Assembly: GCF_900176255.2 (NCBI RefSeq)
Contig: NZ_FXEG02000003.1
Location: forward strand, 1,550,001 to 1,614,000
Source: Mycobacterium ahvazicum
GTDB lineage: Bacteria > Actinomycetota > Actinomycetes > Mycobacteriales > Mycobacteriaceae
Direction: 5' to 3'
Length of the DNA stretch: 64,000 nucleotides
Under the pieces are notes generated by a model. The model was not told where the DNA came from and ran no database searches. It saw nothing but the letters and a program-made list of their open reading frames with translations. The position numbers and the translations under genes were made by a program. Every line of letters begins with the position of its first letter. The first letter of the stretch is position 1. Shown piece by piece: positions 16,261-24,940 of this stretch.

Positions 16261-16566
16261 TCAGCGGTCCTGCTGCAGCGTCGCCCACAAACCGGCGGCG
16301 TGCAGCTTGGACACGTCGACTTCCATCGACTCGCGGCTACCCGCCGACACCACTGCCTTACCTTCGTTGTGCACCTGCAGCATCAATTTGGTGGCATGCG
16401 GCTCGCTGTAGCCGAACAACTTCTGGAACACGTACGTCACGTAGGTCATCAAATTGACCGGGTCGTCCCACACGATGGTGACCCAGGGACTGGCGGTGAC
16501 CTCGACCGGAGCGGACTCGCGTTGCCCGGAGGTGCCGGGCTTGGTGGGCGCTGATGCGGCAACCAT
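16261..16566 (-). CDS. clpS: ClpS adaptor of ClpAP/ClpCP protease
   Basis: N-recognin (101 aa) that delivers N-degron substrates to the Clp protease. The core VTIVWDDPVNLMTYVTYVFQ carries the substrate-pocket residues, followed by the SEPHATKLMLQVHNEGKAVV helix that docks to the ATPase. A 25-residue Pro/Ser/Glu-rich N-terminal extension is typical. First gene of an operon with the DUF2017 protein and P1 hydrolase, divergent from pncB with 56 bases between start codons. Confidence 0.95.
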   Translation of the reverse strand: MVAASAPTKPGTSGQRESAPVEVTASPWVTIVWDDPVNLMTYVTYVFQKLFGYSEPHATKLMLQVHNEGKAVVSAGSRESMEVDVSKLHAAGLWATLQQDR

Positions 16567-16622
16567 GGCCTCCAGGATACCGAGAGACCGGCCGCCCGCT
16601 GCCAGCCGTTACCGTTGGGAGA

Positions 16623-17948
16623 ATGAACGAGCCGGCCTTAGCTGGGCTGTTAACCGACAAGTACGAGTTGACGATGCTGGCAGCGGCGCTGCGCGACGGC
16701 ACGGCGGAGCGCCGGACCACGTTCGAATTGTTCGCCCGCCGCCTTCCCGCAGGCCGGCGCTACGGCGTGGTCGCCGGCACCGGTCGTTTGCTGGAGCTCT
16801 TGCCAGAGTTCAGGTTCGACGACGACGCGTGCCGGCTACTGGGGCAATTCCTCGACGCCGACACCGTGCGTTATCTCCGCGATTTCCGGTTCACCGGCGA
16901 TATCGACGGCTACGCCGAAGGCGAGCTCTACTTTCCGGGCTCGCCCGTGCTGACGGTGCGCGGCAGCTTCGCTGAATGTGTGATGCTCGAAACGCTGGCG
17001 CTGTCGATCTTCAACCACGACACGGCGATCGCCTCCGCGGCGGCGCGCATGGTCAGTGCGGCCGCCGGGCGCCCACTGATCGAAATGGGATCGCGGCGAA
17101 CCCACGAACGATCCGCCGTCGCCGCGGCCCGCGCGGCCTACATCGCCGGTTTCGCCGCGTCATCGAACCTCGAAGCCGAGCGTCGCTACGGCGTCCCCAC
17201 CGAAGGCACCGCCGCACACGCGTTCACCATGCTGCACACCGGCGAGGGTGGGCCCGACGAGGTCGCCGCATTCCGGGCCCAGGTCGACGCGCTGGGCGTG
17301 GACACCACGCTGCTGGTGGATACCTACGACGTGACAACCGGCGTGACCAACGCCGTGGCCGCCGCCGGGGCGACGCTCGGCGCGGTGCGACTGGACTCCG
17401 GCGAGCTCGGCGTGCTCGCCCGCCAGGTGCGCGAGCAGCTCGACCAGCTGGGCGCCACCCGCACCCGCATCGTGGTGTCCGGCGATCTCGACGAGTTCTC
17501 CATCGCCGCGCTGCGGGCCGAGCCGGTCGACAGCTACGGCGCCGGCACCTCGGTGGTGACCGGCTCGGGCGCCCCGACCGCGGGCATGGTCTACAAGCTG
17601 GTCGAAGTCGACGGCATACCGGTGCAAAAGCGCAGCAGCCACAAGGAATCCCAGGGTGGCCACAAAGAAGCGCTGCGACTATCCCGCGCCACCGGCACGA
17701 TCATCGAAGAGGTCGTGCACCCCGCGGGCCGGCCCCCGGCGACCACCGAGCCGTTCCGGGTGCTGACCGTCCCGCTCGTCCGCGGCGGCGAGGTGGTGGC
17801 GGGCACCGACCGCGTGGCCCTGTCCGCCGCCCGGGACCTGGTGGCGTCCGGGCTGCACAGCCTGCCTTGGGAGGGCCTGAAATTGGCGCACGGCGAACCG
17901 GCGATTCCGACGACGCGCGTCCCGGTCGAATCGATACGGTCGAGCTAG
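16623..17948 (+). CDS. pncB: Nicotinate phosphoribosyltransferase
   Basis: Makes nicotinate mononucleotide from nicotinate and PRPP, the Preiss-Handler entry to NAD (441 aa; H37Rv pncB1-like). Visible: LLTDKYELTMLAAALRDG at the N-terminus, EMGSRRTHERSAV containing the histidine phosphorylated in the family, VSGDLDEFSI and SYGAGTSVVTGSGAP. The ATG at 16623 (MNEPALAGLLTDKYE) is preferred over the in-frame extension back to 16554, which overlaps clpS. It is followed by dinG. Confidence 0.95.
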   Translation: MNEPALAGLLTDKYELTMLAAALRDGTAERRTTFELFARRLPAGRRYGVVAGTGRLLELLPEFRFDDDACRLLGQFLDADTVRYLRDFRFTGDIDGYAEGELYFPGSPVLTVRGSFAECVMLETLALSIFNHDTAIASAAARMVSAAAGRPLIEMGSRRTHERSAVAAARAAYIAGFAASSNLEAERRYGVPTEGTAAHAFTMLHTGEGGPDEVAAFRAQVDALGVDTTLLVDTYDVTTGVTNAVAAAGATLGAVRLDSGELGVLARQVREQLDQLGATRTRIVVSGDLDEFSIAALRAEPVDSYGAGTSVVTGSGAPTAGMVYKLVEVDGIPVQKRSSHKESQGGHKEALRLSRATGTIIEEVVHPAGRPPATTEPFRVLTVPLVRGGEVVAGTDRVALSAARDLVASGLHSLPWEGLKLAHGEPAIPTTRVPVESIRSS

Positions 17949-17987
17949 CCGAATCCGCGCGCAACAACGGGAGTTATCACGCCAGAG

Positions 17988-19979
17988 GTGTCTGTGCCCG
18001 AGCTGCTGGCGATCGCCGTGGCCGCGCTCGGCGGCAGCGAACGCAGCGGCCAGCAGGAGATGGCCACCGCGGTCGCGCGCGCATTCGAAACCGGCGAGCA
18101 CCTCGCCGTACAGGCCGGCACCGGGACCGGTAAGTCGCTGGCCTACCTGATTCCGGCGATCGTGCACGCGATCGCCGACGAGGAGCCGGTCGTGGTGTCG
18201 ACGGCGACGATCGCGCTGCAGCGCCAGCTTGTCGATCGTGACCTGCCGCGGCTGGCCGATTCGCTTGCCGACGCGCTGCCGCATCGACCCCGGTTCGCGT
18301 TGCTGAAGGGACGGCGAAACTATCTGTGTCTGAACAAGATTCACAACGGCTCTGCCGAAGAACCCGACGGCGACGAGACACGACCCCAGGAGGAGCTGTT
18401 CAATCCGATGGCGGCCAGCGCCCTGGGCCGCGACGTGCAGCGACTCACCGCATGGGCCGCGACGACGGATACCGGTGACCGTGATGACCTCAAACCCGGT
18501 GTGCCGGAACGATCCTGGTCGCAGGTCAGCGTCTCGGCGCGCGAATGCCTCGGGGTGGCCCGCTGCCCGTTCGGCTCGGAATGCTTCTCCGAACGCGCTC
18601 GCGGGCGCGCCGGCGTGGCCGACATCGTCGTCACCAATCACGCCCTGCTGGCCATCGACGCCGTCTCCGAATCGACGGTGCTGCCCGAACATTCGCTGCT
18701 GGTGGTCGACGAGGCGCACGAGTTGGCCGACCGGGTGACGTCGGTGGCCACCGCGGAGTTGACGTCGGCCGCCCTCGGGGTCGCCGCGCGGCGGATCACC
18801 CGATTGGTGAACCCGGAACTGGTCGGACGCCTGGAGGCGACCACCGCAACCTTCGCCGCGGCGATCCACGACGCCACGCCGGGTCGCATCGACCACCTCG
18901 ACGACGAGCTGGCGACGTACCTGCGCGCGCTGCGCGACGTGGCCGGCGCGGCGCGCGCCGACATCGACACCACCAGCGACGCCAAGGCGGCCGCCGCGCG
19001 CGCCGAAGCCGTTGCGGCGCTGAGCGAGATCTCCGATACCGCGTCGCGGATTCTGACGTCGTTCGGGCCCGCGATCCCCGATCGCACCGAGGTGGTGTGG
19101 CTGGATCACGAGGACAACCGCGGCTCGACGCGTCCCGTGCTGCGGGTGGCTCCGCTGACGGTGGCCGGCTTGCTGCGCAACCACGTGTTCTCGCGGTCGA
19201 CGACCGTGCTGACCTCCGCCACGCTGACGATCGGCGGTTCCTTCGATGCGATGGCCTCGGCGTGGGGCCTGGCCGGACCCGACGATGCGACGCAACGCCC
19301 GCCCTGGCGGGGTCTCGACGTCGGGTCGCCGTTTGAGCACGCGAAGGCCGGCATCCTTTACGTGGCAAAGCATCTGCCGCCGCCCGGCCGCGACGGCACC
19401 GGCTCGGCCGAACAGCTGACCGAGATCGCCGAACTGATCACCGCAGCCGGCGGTCGCACCCTGGGCCTGTTCTCGTCGATGCGCGCCGCGCGAGCCGCCG
19501 CCGATGCCATGCGCGAGCGGTTGTCCACGCCGGTGCTGTGTCAGGGCGACGACAGCACCTCGGCATTGGTCGAGCAGTTCAGTGCCGACCCCGAGACCTC
19601 ACTGTTCGGCACGCTGTCGCTGTGGCAGGGCGTCGACGTGCCGGGGCCGTCGCTGTCGCTGGTGCTGATCGACCGCATCCCGTTCCCGCGTCCGGACGAC
19701 CCGCTGCTGGGTGCCCGCCAGCGCGCGGTGGCCGCGCGCGGGGGCAACGGTTTCATGGCCGTCGCGGCCAATCATGCGGCGCTGTTGCTCGCGCAGGGCT
19801 CGGGACGGCTGCTGCGCCGCGACACCGACCGCGGAGTGGTGGCGATACTCGACTCGCGAATGGTCACCGCCGGGTATGGCGGCTACCTGCGGGCGTCGCT
19901 GCCGCCGTTCTGGCAGACCACTAACGCCGAGCAGGTCCGCGGCGCCCTGCAGCGCCTGCGCACCGCGCCCGACACCTAA
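17988..19979 (+). CDS. dinG: ATP-dependent DNA helicase DinG
   Basis: XPD-like superfamily 2 helicase (663 aa) with a probable iron-sulfur cluster. Walker A is AGTGTGKSLAYL (about residues 44-55) and the DEAH box is LLVVDEAHELAD. The cluster cysteines are spread over NYLCLNK and ECLGVARCPFGSECF. The C-terminal motif VI is LLLAQGSGRLLRR. GTG at 17988 (VSVPELLAIAVAALGG) fits the family. The stop overlaps the glgP stop tail to tail. In H37Rv the homolog is Rv1329c. Confidence 0.94.
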   Translation: MSVPELLAIAVAALGGSERSGQQEMATAVARAFETGEHLAVQAGTGTGKSLAYLIPAIVHAIADEEPVVVSTATIALQRQLVDRDLPRLADSLADALPHRPRFALLKGRRNYLCLNKIHNGSAEEPDGDETRPQEELFNPMAASALGRDVQRLTAWAATTDTGDRDDLKPGVPERSWSQVSVSARECLGVARCPFGSECFSERARGRAGVADIVVTNHALLAIDAVSESTVLPEHSLLVVDEAHELADRVTSVATAELTSAALGVAARRITRLVNPELVGRLEATTATFAAAIHDATPGRIDHLDDELATYLRALRDVAGAARADIDTTSDAKAAAARAEAVAALSEISDTASRILTSFGPAIPDRTEVVWLDHEDNRGSTRPVLRVAPLTVAGLLRNHVFSRSTTVLTSATLTIGGSFDAMASAWGLAGPDDATQRPPWRGLDVGSPFEHAKAGILYVAKHLPPPGRDGTGSAEQLTEIAELITAAGGRTLGLFSSMRAARAAADAMRERLSTPVLCQGDDSTSALVEQFSADPETSLFGTLSLWQGVDVPGPSLSLVLIDRIPFPRPDDPLLGARQRAVAARGGNGFMAVAANHAALLLAQGSGRLLRRDTDRGVVAILDSRMVTAGYGGYLRASLPPFWQTTNAEQVRGALQRLRTAPDT

Positions 19980-22591
19980 CGGGCGAGCGCCACCAGGCCG
20001 AGTTCGTTGCCGGCCGCGAGCATCGGGTGATACGGAAGCACCCGAACCGTGTAGCCGACCGCACCCGCCACCGGCAGCGAGGTCGTCGTCGAGAAGACCT
20101 GGTTGCCGCCTTCGGCCGTTCCGGTGTAGGACATCTGGACGGTGACCGGGTCCAGCAGTGCATCGCCGGAATCGACCCGGCCCACCGCCGCCTCCACGGT
20201 GACCTCGTCGGGCGCCAGACCGTCCAGCTGCACGGTCGCGGTCAGGGTGAGCTTCGAGCCGAGCACCGGAGTGTCGGGCAGACCGGTGGAGTCGACATCG
20301 GTGATCGCGACCTTCGGCCACGCCGCAACGGCACGGCGCCGGTAGTCGGCCAGCTCACGCGCCGCGCCGAAAGCGCCCTCGCCGGTGTCGGCAATGGTTT
20401 TGCGCAGCGACTGCGCAGCCGGCGTGTAGTACTGCTCGACGTAGTCGCGCACCATGCGGGACGCCAGCACCTTGGGCCCGAGCGTTTGCAAGGTGTGCCG
20501 AACCATTTCGATCCAGCGCGGCGGCACCCCGTGTTCATTGCGCTCGTAGAACTTCGGCGCTACCGCTTGTTCGAGCAGTCCGTACAGGGCGCTGGACTCC
20601 AGCTCGTCGCGGCGCTGCTCGTTGCTCACCCCGTCGGCCGACGGTATCTCCCAACCGTTTTCGCCGTCGTACCATTCGTCCCACCAGCCGTCGCGGATGG
20701 ACAGGTTCAGGCCGCCGTTGAGCGCGCTCTTCATTCCCGACGTGCCGCACGCCTCCAGCGGCCGCAGCGGGTTGTTCAGCCAGACGTCGCAGCCCCAGTA
20801 CAGCAGCCGGGCCATGGACATGTCATAGTCCGGCAGGAACGCGATGCGGTGGCGCACCTCGGGCCGATCGGCGAAACGCACGATCTGCTGGATCAGGGCC
20901 TTGCCCCCGTCGTCGGCCGGGTGTGACTTGCCCGCCACGATCAGCTGGATCGGGCGATCCTCATTGAGCAGCAGGCGCTCCAGGCGGTCGGGGTCGCTCA
21001 GCATCAACGTCAACCGCTTGTAGGTCGGCACCCGGCGCGCAAAACCGACGGTGAGCACGTCTGGATCGAATGCCTTTGCGATCCAACCCAACTCAGCATG
21101 TGGCGCGCCGCGCTCCAGCCACGAGCGGCGCAACCGCCGCCGGACGTCCTCGACCAACAGCGCACGCAGTTGGGAGCGGATCCACCACAGATGACCGGCG
21201 TCGACTTCGCGCAGCCGTAACCACACACCCGGATCGCTGAACGCGGCGTCGTCCGGCCCGGCCAGCTCGCGGCCCAGCTGCAGCCATTGTGGCGCCGCCC
21301 AGGTGCGGGCGTGCACGCCGTTGGTGATCGACCCGATCGGCACCTCGGCCCGGTCGAATCCCGGCCACAGTTCGTTGAACATGCCACGACTGACGCGGCC
21401 GTGCAGGAGCGAGACACCGTTGGCGCGTTGGGCTAGCCGCAGCCCCATGTGCGCCATGTTGAATTTGGTTTCATCGTCTTCGGCGCCGAGGGCGAGCACC
21501 CGGTCGATCGGGACCCCCGGCAGCAACGCGAGCTCCTGATCGTCGAGGTCCTCGTCGGAATGGTCGTCGAAGTACAGCTGCACCATCTCGACCGGGAACC
21601 GGTCGATCCCGGCGGGCACCGGCGTGTGGGTGGTGAACACGGTGGCCGAGCGCACCACCGTCAGGGCGGTGTCGAAGTCCAGTCCCTGATCGGTGATCAG
21701 CTCGCGAATGCGCTCCACACCGAGGAAGCCGGCGTGCCCCTCGTTCATGTGGAACACCTCGGGAGCGGGCAGGCCTTCGATCGCGGTGAACGCGCGAATC
21801 GCCCGCACGCCGCCGATCCCGGCCAGGATCTCCTGGCGCATCCGGTGCTCCTGGTCGCCGCCGTACAGCCGGTCGGTGACGCTGCGCAGATCGTGCTCGT
21901 TCTCGGGGACGTCGGAATCCAGCAGCAGCAACGGAACCCGGCCCACCTGTACCACCCAGATCCGCGCGGACAGCCGCGCGGAGTCGGGCAGCGTCAGTTC
22001 GACCAGCGCGGGATTCCCGCCGGCATCGGTGAGCAGCCGCAGCGGAAGCCCCTGCGGATCCAGCGACGGGTAGGTCTCGTTCTGCCAGCCTTCCGCGCTC
22101 AGCGACTGCCGGAAGTACCCCGAGCGGTAGTACAGGCCGACGGCGATCAGCGGCACGCCCAGATCGGACGCGGACTTGAGGTGATCGCCGGCCAGGATGC
22201 CCAGGCCACCCGAGTAGTTGGGCAGCACCTCGGCGACGCCGAACTCCATCGAGAAATACGCGATACCGGTCGGCATCGCGATGCCGGCTTCCTGCTGTTG
22301 CTGGTACCACCGCGGGCGGGACAGGTAGTCGTTCAAGTCGGCGGACAGCTCATCGAGCCAGCGCAGAAAGCCCTCGTCCAGCGCCAATTCGTCGAGACGG
22401 GCGGGGCTGACCGCGCCCAGCAGCGCCACCGGATCGTTGCCGCTATTCGCCCACAGCGTCGGATCGATGCTTGCGAACAAGTCTTGCGTCGCCTTGTCCC
22501 AGGACCATCGCAGATTGATGGACAGCTGTTCGAGTGCGGCAAGCCGCTCGGGCAGGTGGGCGCGGACCGTAAAGCGGCGGAGAGCTTTCAC
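19976..22591 (-). CDS. glgP: Alpha-glucan (maltodextrin) phosphorylase
   Basis: PLP enzyme (871 aa) releasing glucose-1-phosphate from alpha-glucans. The PLP-lysine region is ACGTSGMKSALNGGLNLSI. Upstream landmarks are YFSMEFGVAEVLPNYSGGLG, FHMNEGHAGFLGVERI and the SITNGVHARTW region. GTG at 22591 (VKALRRFTVRAH) matches the H37Rv start; a TTG three codons earlier is also open. The gene is divergent from glgE with 228 bases between them. Together with glgE-glgB it balances glucan breakdown against GlgE-pathway synthesis. Confidence 0.95.
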   Translation of the reverse strand: MKALRRFTVRAHLPERLAALEQLSINLRWSWDKATQDLFASIDPTLWANSGNDPVALLGAVSPARLDELALDEGFLRWLDELSADLNDYLSRPRWYQQQQEAGIAMPTGIAYFSMEFGVAEVLPNYSGGLGILAGDHLKSASDLGVPLIAVGLYYRSGYFRQSLSAEGWQNETYPSLDPQGLPLRLLTDAGGNPALVELTLPDSARLSARIWVVQVGRVPLLLLDSDVPENEHDLRSVTDRLYGGDQEHRMRQEILAGIGGVRAIRAFTAIEGLPAPEVFHMNEGHAGFLGVERIRELITDQGLDFDTALTVVRSATVFTTHTPVPAGIDRFPVEMVQLYFDDHSDEDLDDQELALLPGVPIDRVLALGAEDDETKFNMAHMGLRLAQRANGVSLLHGRVSRGMFNELWPGFDRAEVPIGSITNGVHARTWAAPQWLQLGRELAGPDDAAFSDPGVWLRLREVDAGHLWWIRSQLRALLVEDVRRRLRRSWLERGAPHAELGWIAKAFDPDVLTVGFARRVPTYKRLTLMLSDPDRLERLLLNEDRPIQLIVAGKSHPADDGGKALIQQIVRFADRPEVRHRIAFLPDYDMSMARLLYWGCDVWLNNPLRPLEACGTSGMKSALNGGLNLSIRDGWWDEWYDGENGWEIPSADGVSNEQRRDELESSALYGLLEQAVAPKFYERNEHGVPPRWIEMVRHTLQTLGPKVLASRMVRDYVEQYYTPAAQSLRKTIADTGEGAFGAARELADYRRRAVAAWPKVAITDVDSTGLPDTPVLGSKLTLTATVQLDGLAPDEVTVEAAVGRVDSGDALLDPVTVQMSYTGTAEGGNQVFSTTTSLPVAGAVGYTVRVLPYHPMLAAGNELGLVALAR

Positions 22592-22819
22592 GCAAGACAA
22601 CCTTACTTAGGATTGGCCCGCTCGCAGGGTCAGTCTTCGATGGTTCGCCGCCGGCCGTGTGTGACCAGACACTAGGGTGGGTACGGGTAGTAATTGGGGC
22701 CGCAAAGACGCTTCCCCTGCACAGGAACTTTCCCCACGTGACGATGTTTCCTCAGACGGCAAGCATTCCGCGCCGCAGCACAATCCGCGGTTTGCCCGTA
22801 ACCAATCGGACGGAACGGA
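22592..22819. promoter_or_regulatory. Divergent glgP/glgE promoter region
   Basis: A 228-base region between the two start codons that must hold both promoters. No confident -10/-35 pair can be picked by eye. On the plus strand, a frame from GTG 22677 is open into glgE and ends DGTEWW just before the annotated start, discussed under glgE. GGAACGGAG just before 22820 is a good ribosome-binding site for the GTG start. Confidence 0.5.
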
Positions 22820-24916
22820 GTGGTGGTGCCCGGTCGTGTCGAGATCGATAACGTCGCACCCGTAATTTCCTGCGGCGCGTACCCCGCCAAAGCGGTGGTC
22901 GGAGAGATGGTCCCCGTGAGTGCCGCGGTGTGGCGAGAAGGCCACGACGCGGTCGCGGCAACCCTGGTGGTCCGCTACCTGGGGCCGCGCTACCCGCAGG
23001 TCAACGAGACGCGCCGCGTTACGGCGGTGCAGGCTCCCGAGAAGCCACTGCCCGCGGTGGACGCCGAACCGCGCGAGCGGGTCAAACCGCTGCAGCTGCC
23101 GATGACGATGGGCCTCGAGCCCTTCGTGTTCCATGGTCAGTTCACGCCCGATCGGGTGGGGCTGTGGACCTATCGCGTGGACGGCTGGGGTGATCCGATC
23201 GACACCTGGCGGCACGGACTGTTGGCCAAGCTGGACGCCGGCCAGGGCGAGAAGGAGCTGTCCAACGACTTGCTGGTGGGCGCCGGTTTGCTCGAGCGCG
23301 CCGCCACCGGGGTGCCACGCTCCGCGCGCGAGCCGCTGCTGGCCGCCGCGGCGGCGCTGCGTGCTCCGGGAGATCCGGTGACACGCACCGCGCTGGCGCT
23401 GGCGCCCGACATCGAGGAGATCCTCGGCACCTATCCGCTGCGGGAGATCGTCACCCGCGGCGAGCAGCACGGCATCTGGGTGGACCGGCCGCTGGCCCGC
23501 TTCGGCTCCTGGTACGAGATGTTTCCGCGCTCAACCGGCGGCTGGGACGCCGACGGAAAGCCGGTGCACGGCACGTTCGCGACGGCAGCCGCGGACCTTC
23601 CGCGCATCGCCGAGATGGGCTTCGACGTCGTGTATCTGCCGCCGATCCACCCGATCGGCAAGGTACACCGCAAGGGGCGCAACAACTCCCCCACCGCCGC
23701 TCCCGGCGATGTGGGTTCGCCGTGGGCGATTGGTAGCGACGAGGGCGGCCACGATGCGATCCACCCGGAGCTCGGCACGATCGAGGACTTCGACAACTTC
23801 GTCGCCGCGGCCCGCGACCTGGGCATGGAAGTCGCCCTGGACCTGGCGCTGCAGTGCGCCCCCGATCACCCGTGGGCGCGCGAACACCGGAACTGGTTCA
23901 CCGAGTTGCCGGACGGCACCATCGCTTACGCGGAGAACCCGCCGAAAAAGTACCAGGACATCTACCCGATCAACTTCGACAACGATCCCGCCGGGCTCTA
24001 CGACGAAGTTCTGCGCGTGGTCCGGCACTGGGTTGACCACGGCATCAAGTTCTTCCGGGTGGACAATCCGCACACCAAGCCGCCGGACTTCTGGGCCTGG
24101 CTGATCGGTCAGGTCAAAGACGCCGATCCCGACGTGCTGTTCCTGTCCGAGGCGTTTACCCCCCCGGCCCGCCAGTACGGCCTGGCCAAGCTTGGGTTCA
24201 CCCAGTCCTACAGCTACTTCACCTGGCGCACCGCCAAATGGGAACTCACCGAATTCGGCAACGACATCGCGGATCTCGCGGACTTCCGGCGGCCGAATCT
24301 GTTCGTGAACACGCCCGACATCCTGCACGCGATATTGCAGCACAACGGCCCGGGCATGTTCGCCATCCGCGCGGTACTGGCCGCGACCATGAGTCCGGCC
24401 TGGGGTGTCTATTCCGGCTACGAGCTGTTCGAGCACCGCGCGGTACGCGAGGGCAGCGAGGAATACCTCGACTCGGAGAAGTACGAACTGCGGCCCCGCG
24501 ACTACGAGGCGGCGCGCGCCGAGGGTCGGTCACTGGAACCATTTCTGAAGCAGCTCAACGCGATTCGCCGGGTCCATCCCGCGCTCGAGCAGCTGCGCAC
24601 CATCTACTTCCACGCGGTCGACAATGACGCGTTGCTGGCCTACAGCAAGTTCGACCCGGCCACCGGGGACTGCGTGCTGGTGGTAGTGACCCTCAACGCA
24701 TTCGGGCCCGAGGAGGGCACGCTGTGGTTAGACATGGCGGCATTGGGTATGGAGGCCTATGAGCGGTTTTGGGTACGCGACGAGATAACCGGCCAGGAAT
24801 TCCAGTGGGGGCAGTCTAATTACATTCGCATCGACCCCGGGCAGGCGGTCGCCCACATCATCAATATGCCGATCATCCCGCAGGAGTCTCGAAACACGTT
24901 GCTGCGCAGGAGGTAA
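22820..24916 (+). CDS. glgE: Alpha-1,4-glucan:maltose-1-phosphate maltosyltransferase GlgE
   Basis: GH13_3 enzyme (698 aa) that extends alpha-glucan from maltose-1-phosphate. Visible: VYLPPIHPIGKVHRKGRNN, VALDLALQCAPDHPW, nucleophile Asp in HGIKFFRVDNPHTKP, acid/base Glu in VLFLSEAFTPP, and the dimer/N-domain PAKAVVGEMVPVSAAVWREG. GTG at 22820 or 22823 follows a GGAG site. H37Rv GlgE has about 14 more residues ending in EWW-VPGR. Here the bases for GTEWW precede the start in another frame, one base out. So either the start is at GTG or one base is missing. glgB follows 24 bases later. Confidence 0.95.
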   Translation: MVVPGRVEIDNVAPVISCGAYPAKAVVGEMVPVSAAVWREGHDAVAATLVVRYLGPRYPQVNETRRVTAVQAPEKPLPAVDAEPRERVKPLQLPMTMGLEPFVFHGQFTPDRVGLWTYRVDGWGDPIDTWRHGLLAKLDAGQGEKELSNDLLVGAGLLERAATGVPRSAREPLLAAAAALRAPGDPVTRTALALAPDIEEILGTYPLREIVTRGEQHGIWVDRPLARFGSWYEMFPRSTGGWDADGKPVHGTFATAAADLPRIAEMGFDVVYLPPIHPIGKVHRKGRNNSPTAAPGDVGSPWAIGSDEGGHDAIHPELGTIEDFDNFVAAARDLGMEVALDLALQCAPDHPWAREHRNWFTELPDGTIAYAENPPKKYQDIYPINFDNDPAGLYDEVLRVVRHWVDHGIKFFRVDNPHTKPPDFWAWLIGQVKDADPDVLFLSEAFTPPARQYGLAKLGFTQSYSYFTWRTAKWELTEFGNDIADLADFRRPNLFVNTPDILHAILQHNGPGMFAIRAVLAATMSPAWGVYSGYELFEHRAVREGSEEYLDSEKYELRPRDYEAARAEGRSLEPFLKQLNAIRRVHPALEQLRTIYFHAVDNDALLAYSKFDPATGDCVLVVVTLNAFGPEEGTLWLDMAALGMEAYERFWVRDEITGQEFQWGQSNYIRIDPGQAVAHIINMPIIPQESRNTLLRRR

Positions 24917-24940
24917 GAGGGCCCGGAAGGGGATACCAGC

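Noticed and set aside
22592..22620. Possible IdeR box at CAACCTTACTTAGGATTGG near glgP
   Set aside because: Only one half-site resembles the consensus, symmetry is lost, and glgP is not an iron gene.
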